In this document: one piece after another, positions 33,573 to 42,023 of the stretch
Numbering within the stretch: the first letter of the stretch is position 1
Layout of the letters: each line of letters starts with the position of its first letter
Assembly (NCBI GenBank): GCA_947184155.2
Contig: CAMXCT020000499.1
Location: forward strand, 12,501 to 76,500
From: Cladocopium goreaui
Lineage: Eukaryota > Sar > Dinophyceae > Suessiales > Symbiodiniaceae
DNA: 64,000 nt
Direction: 5' to 3'
The notes under the pieces: model-generated
Seen by the model: the letters and a program-made list of their open reading frames with translations, nothing else
What the model was told of the DNA's origin: nothing
Database searches by the model: none
Position numbers and translations under genes: made by a program

Positions 33573-34080
33573 ATGGCCTTGTTCGGACGTTGGGCAGATT
33601 TGGACCAGTTCCCGGACATTGGGGCTCTTCGAACCCACTTTGCTGCTCCTGATGAATCTTGGACGAGTTTCACCAACACGGTTGGGGACTTTGGGAACGA
33701 CATTCGCATCCTGGACTGGATTTCTGGCTGGCATCACTCAGGCCACTATGCCAGATTGAACGAGCTTCAACGCTGTCCAAGCAACTCAAATTGGGCTGGT
33801 GTGGTGCCTGGCGAAACGGGTAAGTGCCTTTAGAAGCGGTTTAACGGAGACAGAGTTCCAAGACATAGGCCCTTGGGCTGAGAACAGTACAGTGGAACCA
33901 GCGAGACAAAGCACCACGTCAACCGGAATCAAAGAAAATATCCTGAACATGTCAGCCTTGATAGATCAGGCAGATGACTCGGAGTTGGTCCCACCGACGG
34001 CGACTGAGGTGAACACCTGGTTACAGAATTACCACGCGGTAATGCAGCCATGCCGGAGGAAGCTGAAGTCTTAGAAGCCA
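33573..34080 (+). pseudogene. gag: Retroelement Gag N-terminal fragment, frameshifted
   Basis: Frame 1 begins MALFGRWADLDQFPDIGAL, continues through WTSFTNTVGDFGNDIRIL and breaks near 33755. After a one-base shift a second frame carries NAVQATQIGLVWCLAKRV (from ~33769), TETEFQDIGPW and ILNMSALIDQADDSELVPP. A second break near 34047 restores MPEEAEVLEAMEA. These phrases are familiar to me from Gag-like proteins of dinoflagellate retroelements, but I could not check. No pol follows. The fragment abuts a transposase-like remnant, so it is a truncated relic. A relationship to the Gag C-terminus at 45962 is possible but unproven. Confidence 0.5.
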
Positions 34081-34222
34081 TGGAGGCGCACATCCAGCCA
34101 TGGGCTTTCTTGGAAATATATTTTCAATATTTCCATTCCCCCAAGGCTTGGAAGTGTAACCATGTTCATTCCTACTTCACCAAGATGAAAGCAACATCCC
34201 ACAAGAACAACCAAAAATTTCT

Positions 34223-34902
34223 TTGCAGGCATCAGAAATCTTGGCCACGTTCCCAGTGGTGAGGCATTTTGTCCACACAGTTGTCCAGCCACGCAGCCAT
34301 TGCCCTGCAGAGTGCCATGCTTTGCTAGCCATGGCTATAAACCAGGTACATGATGGCAACCAGGCAGGTGTCACTACTAGGGCCAGCCTTTTGGCTGCCA
34401 TGGAACAGGCCATTGATCATTTTGCCAGAGCCTTTGACACACCATTAATCAAAAAATGGCATTGGACCAGCCCAATCTGTTTCCAGAAGGTGTCTTCCTT
34501 CTGAAAGCCAAAGATGCTTCAAAGAAAGTGCTGGCCAACTTGAACTTGTTCCTGGAGACACCTGTTGGCCAAGGCCTTGAGCTCACATTTTGCCAAAGTA
34601 AGAGGAGCCACTTGCAGTTCGGCGATGTGGTATTGTACCATGTTGGCAGCCATGTGCACCCACCTTGGCAAGTTGCTGAAATCAAGCTCCATTTTGATTT
34701 CCAAGGCCATGCCACAACTTTGGTCAATGCATGGGATTTGCAACAATATCTCCCAAGCAAGCAATACGCTATTTGCATTGCATCCACAAACGTGGGGTTC
34801 ATTCCCACAGAAGACATCTTGGCACCAGTGATTTGGACCAAAAATGACACAGAAGCCAAAGTGCTCCTGCCCTACCAAATCTACAGCAAAGATTTGTGAG
34901 AA
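34223..34902 (+). pseudogene. Transposase-like C-terminal remnant, frameshifted
   Basis: Two adjoining frames look like one broken protein. The first (about 34258-34460) includes CPAECHALLAMAINQVHDG and ends AFDTPLIKKWHW. The second (34456-34899, 147 codons) has FGDVVLYHVGSHVHPPWQVA, WDLQQYLPS and ILAPVIWTKNDTEAKVLLPY, ending in TGA at 34900-34902. This order (Ala/Leu-rich helix, KWHW, then a beta-rich tail) resembles the end of transposase-like ORFs I associate with dinoflagellate DNA elements. No catalytic motif lies in the surviving part. If not a transposase remnant, the 147-codon frame stands as an unidentified protein. Confidence 0.35.
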
Positions 34903-36060
34903 AATTGTCTTATACCGGTTGGCAGCTTTTTTTTGCCAAATGGCAATGCACAAGCTTAAACATGCATATAAAAACCATGTCCTCTGTCACATGAAGGTGG
35001 CATGTAACTTGCCATAGCCTTTTTTGACTTGCAATGCGTTCTATTCTTGACCACATATGGCTCTATGAGATAACTTATGCATTTTCCCACCGGAACACCA
35101 AGCCCAGCCACTCAGCCTCCAGCTTCGATTAAGCCACCATGGGCCAAGTGCTGGGGAGCCAAGATGAAGAAGCCCACCAAGGAGGAGTAGACCAGTATGG
35201 CAGACCCAACAGGCCAGGCCCACCAACCACCATTGGCTCGACCAAATTGTTGGAGGGTGGAAACCTAGAGTGGTGGTGCCAAAAGTGTTCCACAAGGGGA
35301 TGCAGGTCTTGGATTTGGCTCACCAAAACCAGAAATCCAGCCAACCAAGCCTGTAGTGATTGGTCAGTTTCCAAGAAATTGGACCCATTACACAGATGGC
35401 ATTCCCAGCTGAAAGCTGCACCAAGGCAATGACCATGGGCTCCCTACCTGAAAGCCAAACCAAGGCAATGGCCATGGTGCTTCCTCCCAGAAAGGAAGCC
35501 AACAGAGGGCTGCCATGAGCTGCAGTTGCTGTATGTTTTTGGCAATGAACTTCTCATTTCATCGCCCTTCTCACTCCACATCAACATCATGTTGGCTAAA
35601 CATGATTATAGCCACTTTTTGGCAATGATATTTCTTATTTTGGTACAAACATGTTTTTTCTAGGCCCATATATTTTGGGTGGAGATGATGCTATGATGCC
35701 AACCAAAGTTGCCACATGTTCCTATATTTTCTTTCCTGGTAGCGTGACTACTATCCAACCTTTGTGGATGGTTTTCATTTGCAAACGCATTGGTGCTATC
35801 TTGCAAATCAGTTTTACTATTTTGCAGACATGCTGCTGTCATCTTGTGACAAGAAAGAAAAGTATGTGCCAAATGTTAAGCAGCAACATATTTTCCTGCC
35901 ACACACAGCTGCTTGTCCTGATTGAAAAAAGGCAATAAGAACAAATCCAATTGCAAATTCTTGAGTAGAAAGCGTAAAATCATCAACATGTTCAAACCAA
36001 AAAAAGAGTTAGACCCTTGTTATAACTTTTGAGTAACTAACATAACTAACATAACATGTT
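34903..36060. other. No gene seen
   Basis: Sequence rich in CCATGG, TTGGCA and CAACC words. TTTGGCAATGA occurs twice near 35540 and 35618. Trp-rich minus-strand frames are not convincing. Confidence 0.4.
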
Positions 36061-36061
36061 T

Positions 36062-36946
36062 TAAAAATCCGCAGAATGTAAGTAGTCGTAGTAGTCGTAG
36101 TAGTCGTCGTCGTCGTAGTAGTAGTTAGTAGTAGTAAGTAGTAGTAAGTAGTAGTAAGTAGTAGTAGTACTAGTAGGACTAGTAGTAGTAGTAGTAGTAG
36201 TAGTAAGTAGTAGTAAGTAGTAGTAAGTAGTAGTAAGTAGTAGTAAGTAGTAGTAAGTAGTAGTAAGTAGTAGTAAGTAGTAGTAAGTAGTTGTAAGTAG
36301 TAGTAAGTAGTAGTAAGTAGTAGTAAGTCGTAGTAAGTAGTAGTAAGTAGTAGTAAGTCGTAGTAAGTAGTAGTAAGTAGTAGTAAGTAGTAGTAGGTAG
36401 TAGTAGGTAGTAGTAGGTAGTAGTAGGTAGTAGTAGGTAGTAGTAGGTAGTAGTAGGTAGTAGTAGGTAGTAGTAGGTAGTAGTAGGTAGTAGTAGGTAG
36501 TAGTAGGTAGTAGTAGGTAGTAGTAGGTAGTAGTGGTAGTAGTGGTAGTAGTGGTAGTAGTAGGTAGTAGTAGGTAGTAGTAGGTAGTAGTAGGTAGTAG
36601 TAGGTAGTAGTAGGTAGTAGTAGGTAGTAGTAGGTAGTAGTAGGAAAGTAGGAAAGTAGGAAAGTAGGAAAGTAGGAAAGTAGTAGTAGTAGTAGTAGTA
36701 GAAGTAGTAGTAGTAGTAGTACTAGTAGTAGTAGTAGGTAGTAGTAGTAGGTAGTAGTAGTAGGTAGTAGTAGTAGGTAGTAGTAGTAGGTAGTAGTAGT
36801 AGTAGTAGTAGCAGTAGTAGTAGCAGTAGTAGTTAGCAGTAGTAGTTAGCAGTAGTAGTAAGTAGTAGTAGTAAGTAGTAGTAGTAAGTAGTAGTAGTAA
36901 GTAGTAGTAGTAAGTAGTAGTAGTAAGTAGTAGTAAGTAGTAGTAG
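36062..36946 (+). repeat. TAG/AAGTAGTAGT complex microsatellite
   Basis: About 0.88 kb in blocks: AGTAGTAGTA, AGTAGTAGGT, GTGGTAGTA, AGGAAAGT and AGTAGTAGTAGT. Each block is almost uniform and then switches to the next variant. Element E1 begins at its right edge. Confidence 0.95.
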
Positions 36947-37510
36947 GTTTTGCGTTAGCTTGCTAATGCTGGTTTATAGTAAGAAGGAAAGCGAAGGCAT
37001 GAGCGGCTTTCTAACTCAATGTACAACTTCGCCCTCACGCGTAAATATGCCTTACGTAAGTTTATGTTTTGTGCTCAATTTACACTTCCGTTTGTGGACT
37101 GTCAGGTTCGCAATGTTGCCTTTTTGTAAACAAGTGTTTACCAACAAACATATGAGCAAAGCAGATACTGAACTGACGAATGGTTTTATTTGAAGCATTT
37201 CAAAAAAAAAATGAAATGACAAACCTCACGAAACGATGCAGTTGGATGTCAACGTGACACAATGCTTCCAGTGTAGTATCTGTTCTTATCAGAAAATGCG
37301 ACATGATGTCAAACCTTCACAAGTGAGGCTATGATTCAAGTGCAGTATCTGTCAATCATCTTAACTAAACAAACGTGAAACTGTGGATGTCACACACGTC
37401 ACTACATGCATGCATGTTCATGTATCATTACATGTTTGGTGTTTTACACCCCAAGTGCGGAGGGTGGGTGGGTGCATGTGCTATGATAGCACCGGATTGT
37501 TCAGTTTCAC
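36947..37510 (+). repeat. E1 split direct repeat A1
   Basis: 564 bp starting GTTTTGCGTTAGCTTGC and ending near TTGTTCAGTTTCAC. Identical to 44953-45515 apart from one A in an A-run (37200-37210). Forms the left end of E1. Confidence 0.95.
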
Positions 37511-37957
37511 TGACGCGTCGGCGTGGAGCCATTGACCGTGGGCACACCGCCTACATCGCCTGGAAGGCTGAGGCAGCCGTTTCCTCTTGGGTTTTGCCTG
37601 CTACGACTGGTTTCATTTTGGGCTGGTTTAGCTGTTTCTTTTGGCTCCTCTTACCGACAGTGTCATATGCAAATTGATGTGCATTCAGAAGCTGACTTGG
37701 ATCGATACGATCAACTTTTTAGCAATCCTGTGCTTGACCTCTTGTTTGGCGTGGACAACGGATCAGCGGTGTTTCTGCAATTTTTCGATTCATCCTCCAC
37801 GAGGTGTTTTCGAATCACTTGTTTTGCAGTCTTGCTTGAAGTCAGGGATTTTCAGGAACTTCAAGACGCCATCGCACACCCCCAACGGGTGCCAGATCCT
37901 CCACTTGCCTGGACCACGCCACGACCTGCTGAAGATGACAGGGGTACCGAATCATAG
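37511..37957 (+). CDS. E1 ORF1: small membrane-segment protein, split by a frameshift
   Basis: Directly after A1 a frame carries a hydrophobic stretch (TTGFILGWFSCFFWLLLPTV, ~37600-37665) that would make one membrane helix. It stops at 37677. The adjoining frame (about 37665-37957) continues with DLDRYDQLFSNPVLDLLFGV, LEVRDFQELQDAI and a Pro/Asp-rich C-terminus that overlaps the YR start. E4 has a counterpart in the same place, also hydrophobic first, acidic at the end and broken between frames. Function unknown. Whether the break is a mutation or a translational shift cannot be told. Confidence 0.4.
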
Positions 37958-39602
37958 CACTGCAATCATGCCTTTTTCAAGTAATTTCGGCAACAATTTT
38001 GATGATGATGCTTACAACATGCACCTGGCACATGTTTGGACTCAAAACAGATCCTCTGCTTTTACAATGCCCTGGGACCGAGTGATGACTTCACCATGGC
38101 AAGCATGCAAACGAATGAGGACTGTTTACGCTGACATGGTCAAATCGGCTATGCCTCCAATGCCGGTGCGCCAACAACAGGAGGTGCAGTTGGAAGAGGC
38201 CTCGACTGACAGCGCTTTCAAGATGGCTGGAATCAGGGCCGCAAACAACATCGATAATCGACTGTGGGCAGAGAAGTTGTCATGGGAGAGAAGGGCTGCC
38301 TACAAAAAGTGGTCATCCATCATTCTCCATGAAGTTGGTGCCTGGGAGATAGCCCGGCTCGAAGTGCAATGCAGGGCAATGGAGTTTGCCCGTGGAGGCT
38401 TGTTGGAGAGCATAGCTGATGCACTGGGAGCGAGGGCTACTAACACTCTCCATAGCAGGGCTGGTCCTTTGCTCCAATACATCAGCTTCTACAAGGAGCG
38501 CGGAAAGCCATGCATGCCGCTCCATGAGTTCCAGGTGTACGACTTCCTGAAGGCATGCAACAACAGAGCTGCCTCATTCCCTAGATCGCTGCTTTTGTCG
38601 ATCAATTTTGCGGACCATCATTTTGGACTTCATGGAGCAGCTTCAATAAGGGCTTCTGGCAGAATCAAAGGGCTGGTCGACATTTTGTATGGCCAGAGGA
38701 AGAAACTGGTCCAAAGACCACCCCTGTCCGTGAGGCAGATCCTGCACCTAGAAGCCACGGTGCACGATGAGGGCAGGGCAATTTTTGATAGACTGGCCAG
38801 TGGGTACTTCCTTTTCCTTGTGTACGGAAGGCTGAGATACTCAGATGGGTTACAGGTGTCTTCACTCTTGCTGGATGAGCGTCCAGACGGTTTTGGATTT
38901 CTTGAATGCCTTGCCGAGAAGACCAAGACGTCCATCACGTTGGAGAAGAAAGCCCGACACATACCCATTGCTGTGCCCTTACAATGCTTAGGCCCAAAAC
39001 CATGGGTGCAGACGTGGCTGAACCTCCGACAAGAGAATGTCTTACCTGCCATGGGAGATGCCCAAGGTTTTGTGCCGCTTTTGACAACACCATCGAACGG
39101 TGGTGGATGGTCGAAGATTCCCTTGACTGTGACAGCCGCCGCTGGATGGCTCAGGGCTCTCCTTCAAGGGGTGGAAGCTGATGGGCCGGTGCGGATTGGC
39201 ACGCACTCATGCAAGGCCAGCCTGTTGTCGATGTGTGCCAAGTTCAATATGTCAGGACAATCCCGACGGATCCTTGGGTATCACAGTGCTTCCAAGGAAA
39301 CCTCAATGCTCGTTTACAGTCGCGATGCTGCTGCGGGTCCTTTGCGTGACTTATGTCACATGCTGGAGGTCATAAAATCTGGGAAGTTCAGACCTGATGA
39401 GACGCGTTCAGGCAGGTTTGTGGACATGGACCCAGTTGAACCACCAGAGGACGACGACGATGGAGCTTCGTCCAGCACAGCGACGGAGAACGAGGAAGAT
39501 GTTGACTGTGAAAAGGAAGAAGCTGCCTGCAGAAACGTGGTCGGAGATTGGCAACCAGAAAAGGCCATTGAGGTCGAAGATGCAGTGTACGTCCGGAAAT
39601 AA
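37935..39602 (+). CDS. E1 tyrosine recombinase (retrotransposon integrase)
   Basis: 555 codons from the ATG at 37935; the frame is open upstream but overlaps ORF1. It would integrate the circular DNA copy of E1 by site-specific strand exchange. The C-terminal half shows the tyrosine recombinase signature: Arg301 in YGRLRYSD, a Lys in EKTKTS (about 331), H424-S-C-K427 in RIGTHSCKASLL, His450 in ILGYHSASKE and nucleophile Tyr461 in MLVYSRD. The usual HxxR is HxxK here and also in the E4 copy. The N-terminal half contains the helical DNA-binding part (TLHSRAGPLLQYISF), and the tail is acidic (EPPEDDDDG). A 540-bp spacer separates it from Gag. Intact, so possibly active. Confidence 0.85.
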   Translation: MTGVPNHSTAIMPFSSNFGNNFDDDAYNMHLAHVWTQNRSSAFTMPWDRVMTSPWQACKRMRTVYADMVKSAMPPMPVRQQQEVQLEEASTDSAFKMAGIRAANNIDNRLWAEKLSWERRAAYKKWSSIILHEVGAWEIARLEVQCRAMEFARGGLLESIADALGARATNTLHSRAGPLLQYISFYKERGKPCMPLHEFQVYDFLKACNNRAASFPRSLLLSINFADHHFGLHGAASIRASGRIKGLVDILYGQRKKLVQRPPLSVRQILHLEATVHDEGRAIFDRLASGYFLFLVYGRLRYSDGLQVSSLLLDERPDGFGFLECLAEKTKTSITLEKKARHIPIAVPLQCLGPKPWVQTWLNLRQENVLPAMGDAQGFVPLLTTPSNGGGWSKIPLTVTAAAGWLRALLQGVEADGPVRIGTHSCKASLLSMCAKFNMSGQSRRILGYHSASKETSMLVYSRDAAAGPLRDLCHMLEVIKSGKFRPDETRSGRFVDMDPVEPPEDDDDGASSSTATENEEDVDCEKEEAACRNVVGDWQPEKAIEVEDAVYVRK

Positions 39603-40142
39603 ATTTCCAGATGCATCCACGTCTTTGCAGACGAAGCTGGGGCTGAGTTCAAATGCGGCCGAAAGATGTCAGCCAGCTACGACAGGCTTCAGACAAAGCC
39701 AGCTTTCCTTTCTCCGGCCTGCAATGTTTGCTTCAGATAAATGCCATACATGTATGAATGTCGAAGGAAAAAGGCAGCCATTCGACAACTTGAGCCAACT
39801 TGAACGCATCATGATGAAATGCACATCATCAGAGGCACACGCATGCCTTATTGGAAATGCACCATGGAACATCATGCAATGTTCTTGTTTTTGGCTCCAG
39901 ATGACCAATGCGGTCGAACGGCGATGCAATGTATCGTCATGTTAGCATGCACCATGTGTTTATGCTCCACTTTTGCATGTCCCATGTTTTCAGAGTTTTT
40001 TTCAACCTGCATATGCAATCATGCACCACATGTACATGTCAATTTGATGGCTGTTGCAAATAGGTTGAACCTGGCTCAGACAGACATGTTGTCGCTTGGA
40101 AACAATTCTTGCTTTGTCGAACCCCTTTTTCTCCTTGCTGCC
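39603..40142 (+). other. E1 spacer between recombinase and Gag
   Basis: 540 bp with many ATGCA/CATGT words. The Gag frame is open upstream from about 39819, but family comparison places the Gag start at 40143. May act as leader or promoter for Gag; no motif can be supported. Confidence 0.4.
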
Positions 40143-41363
40143 ATGAGTTTTTCAGATAGCGAAGCAGTTTTCTTTCAAAGATGTCGAGAGATTGGGTTCG
40201 AAGACGAGGCCATAGACAACATGAAAAATCAGCAACTGACCACCATGTCACGTTTTGCATTTGCTTGCAATTACTCCCCAGCTGGTACTGACGAAGCACC
40301 TTTGGTTAACTTGGCAAAAGAGGTCTATGGCAAGGACCCTAGCACTGTTGAGATGGCTTTCATCAGAAGAATCTTTAACGAAGCCTACGTGAATGTTGCA
40401 TCAGATATCAAGTCCAAGGCAGAAAGCACAGACGAGACACCGATCAGGAAGCTTGCACCAGCTGAGAGGAGTGAGAGACTCAAACAACAGCAGCAGCGGC
40501 TGAGAGGCATCAACATCTCAGGACCTTTGGAACCTGGCGACAGCCTCATTGACAAATGCATATCCATTTATGAGAGTGACCGCATTCAATACGTTTCTTG
40601 GGAATCAGCAGTGAGTCGAGAACATGAATTACTCACAGGACTGAAAAGAGACACCCAGCTCACTTTTGATGGTTCTGGCACTTTGAAATTGCAGAAGGCC
40701 AATCAGGTTGAGCCATGCAACACCAGCAGCGAGATTCAGGTGAAATACGCCTTGACTAGGCGAGCTCTCGCCTTTGAGCAGGCGAACCTGGTGAAGTTCT
40801 CCCTCATGGAGGCGTGGTCAGAAAAGATGATGCAATGTCGCCTAGAAGAACCCAGCAGCGGATTTGCCCGCACCACCATGAAACAACTGGAACAGGCTGA
40901 CCGGAAGCTTTTTGTAGTCTTGGGTGAACACACCCGCGAGGGGATCAAAGCCAACACTGCAGGACGTCCAATTGACTTCATTTTTGAAAAATGCATGCAG
41001 TCATCGGAAGTCATGGCCCTTTTGCAGCCTCGACCCATAGCAGCCAACAAACCTGATCGAGAAGCTCCCAAACCGGTCGGAGAGAGTCCAGTCAAAAGGC
41101 AGCGTTTTGAGAAAGGTGGCAAAGGAACCTTCAAAGGTAAAGGCAAGTCAAAGGGATCCAACAATGCCCGCATTCCTCATGAGTTGCTTGCTCTTGGTGA
41201 TGTTGCAGCTTCAACCCCAAAAGGGATGCGTTTGTGTTTTGGGTACAACTTGAAGCGTTGCCCTCATGTTGTTGACAAGCAGAAGTGTGAAAGAGGCCTC
41301 CATTGTTGCTGCATCAAAGGGTGCTTCAAGTCCCACCCGGCCTTGGATCACGGGAAGGAATGA
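40143..41363 (+). CDS. gag: E1 Gag-like protein with CCCH zinc finger
   Basis: 406 codons. The start ATG at 40143 (MSFSDSEAVF) was chosen because the E3 and E4 Gags begin at the same aligned point. Shared family blocks are FAFACNYSPAGTDE, PIRKLAPAERSERLKQQQ, GPLEPGDSLID, a YALTRRALAFEQANLVKF helix, and RPIDFIFEKCMQSSEVMALL. A Lys/Gly-rich basic stretch follows (KGGKGTFKGKGKSKGS). The C-terminus holds a C-x7-C-x8-C-x4-H finger and a C-x4-C-x3-H cluster, suited to binding the element RNA. The frame ends in UGA (41361-41363), and the MTase domain continues in the same frame. Intact; presumed particle protein. Confidence 0.8.
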   Translation: MSFSDSEAVFFQRCREIGFEDEAIDNMKNQQLTTMSRFAFACNYSPAGTDEAPLVNLAKEVYGKDPSTVEMAFIRRIFNEAYVNVASDIKSKAESTDETPIRKLAPAERSERLKQQQQRLRGINISGPLEPGDSLIDKCISIYESDRIQYVSWESAVSREHELLTGLKRDTQLTFDGSGTLKLQKANQVEPCNTSSEIQVKYALTRRALAFEQANLVKFSLMEAWSEKMMQCRLEEPSSGFARTTMKQLEQADRKLFVVLGEHTREGIKANTAGRPIDFIFEKCMQSSEVMALLQPRPIAANKPDREAPKPVGESPVKRQRFEKGGKGTFKGKGKSKGSNNARIPHELLALGDVAASTPKGMRLCFGYNLKRCPHVVDKQKCERGLHCCCIKGCFKSHPALDHGKE

Positions 41364-41381
41364 CTCCCGCTTGAGCGGGAG
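41361..41381 (+). promoter_or_regulatory. Candidate UGA readthrough site with hairpin (E1)
   Basis: TGA is followed without a gap by CTCCCGC-TTGA-GCGGGAG, a perfect 7-bp stem with a 4-nt loop (41364-41381). The codons beyond are open in the Gag frame for 219 codons and encode the MTase-like domain. A stop followed by C and by a stem is a known context for recoding in retroviruses and RNA viruses. That it acts so here is inferred. Confidence 0.6.
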
Positions 41382-42023
41382 CCCATACACGAGAGTGGCC
41401 ATGATTTTCATGTCCCTCAGAGCCTCGGTGGTGAAGGCACGCCGATCAATTTTCATGAGTTTTTGCCTGCCCCCTCTGAGGGCACCAAACCTTGCATTTT
41501 TCTTGAGCTTTGTGCGGGCAGCGCACGACTGTCGGCAGCGGTACGTAGTACAGGAATTCCTGTTGTACCCATCGACCACAAGCACAACAGGCATGCACCA
41601 CGATGCAAAATCTTCCAGCTCGATCTTTCACAACCTCATGCATGGAGTCAGTTGATATTTTTGCTTGATAATTATGATGTTCTAGCGTGCCACATAGCAC
41701 CTCCCTGTGGCACATGCAGTCGTGCGAGAGGAATTCCGATGCCTGATGGAACTCCTGGGCCTCAACCTCTGAGGTCAGAAAGTGAGCCTTTGGGTCTGCA
41801 AGGACTATCCTATGCAGATCAAATGCGTGTTGACGGCGCCAATGCCTTGTACGATGTTTTGGGCAAGCTGGTTGAAGAATTGCACAAAAGGGACATACCC
41901 TGGTCAATCGAAAACCCTACAAACTCGTTGATGTGGAGCTTGAAGTTTTCCTTTTTGCAATCATCCACGGAGAGTGGATCCACTGTCATGCATGCGCTTT
42001 TGGCAGCACGAGGAAAAAGTTGA
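41364..42023 (+). CDS. E1 cytosine-C5-methyltransferase-like domain (start of Pol)
   Basis: In frame with Gag across the UGA. Motif I-like IFLELCAGSARLSAAV (~41500), the VVPIDHK acidic strand, motif IV-like HIAPPCGTCSRAR with the catalytic-type Pro-Pro-Cys at 41700-41708, and motif VI-like SIENPTNSLMW (41904-41936) with the conserved Glu-Asn. A motif VIII-like FGSTRKKLTTFLV follows, but in the RT frame. Motif X and a clear target-recognition domain are not seen, so the domain may be minimal or catalytically altered. It could methylate the element's own DNA or only bind DNA. The frame closes at 42021-42023 and passes to the -1 frame (next feature). Confidence 0.65.
   Translation, partial: LPLEREPIHESGHDFHVPQSLGGEGTPINFHEFLPAPSEGTKPCIFLELCAGSARLSAAVRSTGIPVVPIDHKHNRHAPRCKIFQLDLSQPHAWSQLIFLLDNYDVLACHIAPPCGTCSRARGIPMPDGTPGPQPLRSESEPLGLQGLSYADQMRVDGANALYDVLGKLVEELHKRDIPWSIENPTNSLMWSLKFSFLQSSTESGSTVMHALLAARGKS

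Noticed and set aside
35041..35502. Trp/Leu-rich minus-strand frames
   Set aside because: They arise from CCA/TTGG-rich sequence and overlap frames on the other strand. No domain-like pattern.
36960..37193. 77-codon frame repeated at 44930-45199
   Set aside because: It lies inside the A repeats of E1. The duplication is due to the element ends and no conservation beyond that is shown.
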